DNA from: Pseudoblastomonas marina
Lineage (GTDB): Bacteria; Pseudomonadota; Alphaproteobacteria; Sphingomonadales; Sphingomonadaceae
Direction of reading: 5' to 3'
Length of the DNA: 64,000 nt
NCBI RefSeq assembly: GCF_014641655.1
Contig: NZ_BMID01000001.1
Span: 1,416,427-1,480,426 of the forward strand
This document shows, piece by piece, positions 62,992 to 64,000 of the stretch. Each line of letters starts with the position of its first letter. The first letter of the stretch is position 1. The position numbers were made by a program, and so were the translations under genes. Below the pieces are notes generated by a model. That model saw nothing but the letters and a program-made list of their open reading frames with translations, ran no database searches and was not told where the DNA came from.

Positions 62992-64000
62992 TCAATCGCC
63001 GATATTGTCGACCCGCGCCTTTTCCGCATCGTCCGCCTTGGGCGGGTCGATCGTGCGGATATGCACGTCGCGAAGCTGGCGGGGGCTGACCACGCTGGGC
63101 GCGCCCATCATCAGGTCCTGCGCCTTCTGGTTCAACGGGAAGGCGATCACTTCGCGGATATTGGGTTCGTCGGCGAGCAGCATCACGATGCGGTCGATCC
63201 CCGGGGCCGAACCGCCATGCGGCGGCGCGCCGAGCTTGAAGGCCTCGATCATTCCCGAGAAGTTCGCGTCGACCTCTTCCTGCGAATAGCCGGCGATCTC
63301 GAACGCCTTGTACATGATCTCGGGCTTGTGGTTCCGGATCGCGCCCGAGGACAGCTCGTAGCCGTTGCAGACGATGTCGTATTGCCAGGCGAGAATTTCG
63401 AGCGGGTCCTTGTTCTCCAGCGCTTCCATCTCGCCCTGCGGCATCGAGAACGGGTTGTGGCTGAAATCGATGCGCTTCAGTTCCTCGTCGTATTCGAACA
63501 TCGGGAAATCGACGATCCAGCAGAACTTGAAGCAGCCCTGCTCGATCAGCTCGAGTTCCTCGCCCACGCGGGTGCGCGCGGCACCGGCGAGCTTGGCGGC
63601 GTCCTTTTCCTTGCCCGCGGCAAAGAACAACCCGTCGTTCTCGCCGAGGCCGAGCTCGGCATAGAGTTTCTCCATGCCCTCGGTGCCGTGGTTCTTGGCG
63701 ATCGGGCCGCCGAACTCGCCGCCCTTGCGGGTGACGTAGCCGAGCCCGGCGAAACCTTCGCGCCGCGCCCAGTCGTTCATCTCGTCGAAGAACTTGCGGC
63801 TCTTTTCATGGGTGTTCGGTGCCGGGATCACGCGGACGCGCCCGCCGCCGCCCACGATCTTCTCGAACAGGCCGAAGCCCGATTTCTCGAAGTGGCTCGT
63901 GACGTCCGAAATCTGCAGCGGGTTGCGAAGGTCGGGCTTGTCGGTGCCGTATTTGAGCATCGCCTCGGCATAGGGGATGCGCGGGAATTCGCCCGCGGGG
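62992..64000 (-). CDS. aspS: Aspartyl-tRNA synthetase, C-terminal part
   Basis: The last 336 codons of a bacterial-type AspRS; the N-terminal anticodon-binding domain lies beyond base 64000. Visible are [23 protein letters not shown], the GAD insertion domain (about 63500-63870), [18 protein letters not shown], and the class II motif 3 [19 protein letters not shown] with the ATP-binding Arg. The short C-terminal tail [13 protein letters not shown] is acidic and basic mixed. It charges tRNA-Asp, and in many alphaproteobacteria also tRNA-Asn. Confidence 0.97.
   Translation of the reverse strand, partial: PAGEFPRIPYAEAMLKYGTDKPDLRNPLQISDVTSHFEKSGFGLFEKIVGGGGRVRVIPAPNTHEKSRKFFDEMNDWARREGFAGLGYVTRKGGEFGGPIAKNHGTEGMEKLYAELGLGENDGLFFAAGKEKDAAKLAGAARTRVGEELELIEQGCFKFCWIVDFPMFEYDEELKRIDFSHNPFSMPQGEMEALENKDPLEILAWQYDIVCNGYELSSGAIRNHKPEIMYKAFEIAGYSQEEVDANFSGMIEAFKLGAPPHGGSAPGIDRIVMLLADEPNIREVIAFPLNQKAQDLMMGAPSVVSPRQLRDVHIRTIDPPKADDAEKARVDNIGD

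Overview
The window looks like chromosomal DNA of a GC-rich alphaproteobacterium, most likely Sphingomonadales and probably the Erythrobacteraceae. The evidence is an RNase E with an S1 insertion and a C-terminal GWW tail, an exosortase A (XrtA) exopolysaccharide locus, a cbb3 oxidase operon under FNR/FixK-type boxes, and the sdhB-thioesterase-zapE order. No database was searched; all assignments come from reading motifs, lengths and gene order.

Layout. 1-2862: cell-wall pair amiC and a left-truncated class A penicillin-binding protein. 3304-6024: rne. 6064-10136: an SDR oxidoreductase, sdhB, a hotdog thioesterase, zapE and a pirin. 10148-29777: the XrtA locus. A long minus-strand run holds an acyl ligase, PLP decarboxylase, polysaccharide export lipoprotein, Wzz-like protein, tyrosine autokinase, outer-membrane barrel, ATPase, deacetylase, FemAB protein, glycosyltransferase, exosortase-EpsI and amidotransferase. 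It ends in an RpfF-like crotonase that may make a DSF-type fatty-acid signal. A divergent plus-strand arm carries a GNAT-ACP fusion and two alpha/beta hydrolases. 29782-31589: trxB and a tyrosine phosphatase.

31725-41397 is one tightly overlapping minus-strand operon, ccoNOQP-GHIS, a Cys-rich small protein, hemN and a small membrane protein. It is preceded by an FNR box and an fnr-type gene with its own box. 42334-45884: a membrane GGDEF-EAL protein, a GNAT and a small NAD(P)-binding reductase. 45996-48795: copA-cueR with a textbook MerR-type promoter (19-bp spacer). 48945-51568: a lipoprotein-LytS-LytTR signalling operon. 51665-55990: an outer-membrane barrel, a two-domain putative protease and a TPR protein.

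55991-57004 is gene-poor. It holds a tRNA-like 15-bp direct repeat and the broken tail of a reductase paralogous to 45282-45884, next to an intact tRNA-Met(CAT). 57160-60249: a 2H phosphoesterase, mltG, fabF and acpP. 60402-64000: a beta-lactamase-fold serine hydrolase, a DUF2383-like bundle protein and the C-terminal part of aspS.

The most unusual points are the RpfF-like enzyme at the end of the XrtA locus, the GNAT-ACP fusion with an internal ribosome site, a C10 tract at the start of hydrolase 2, the Cys-rich protein inside the cbb3 operon, the FNR box centred 41.5 bp from the fnr ATG, and the retropepsin plus TIKI-like fusion.
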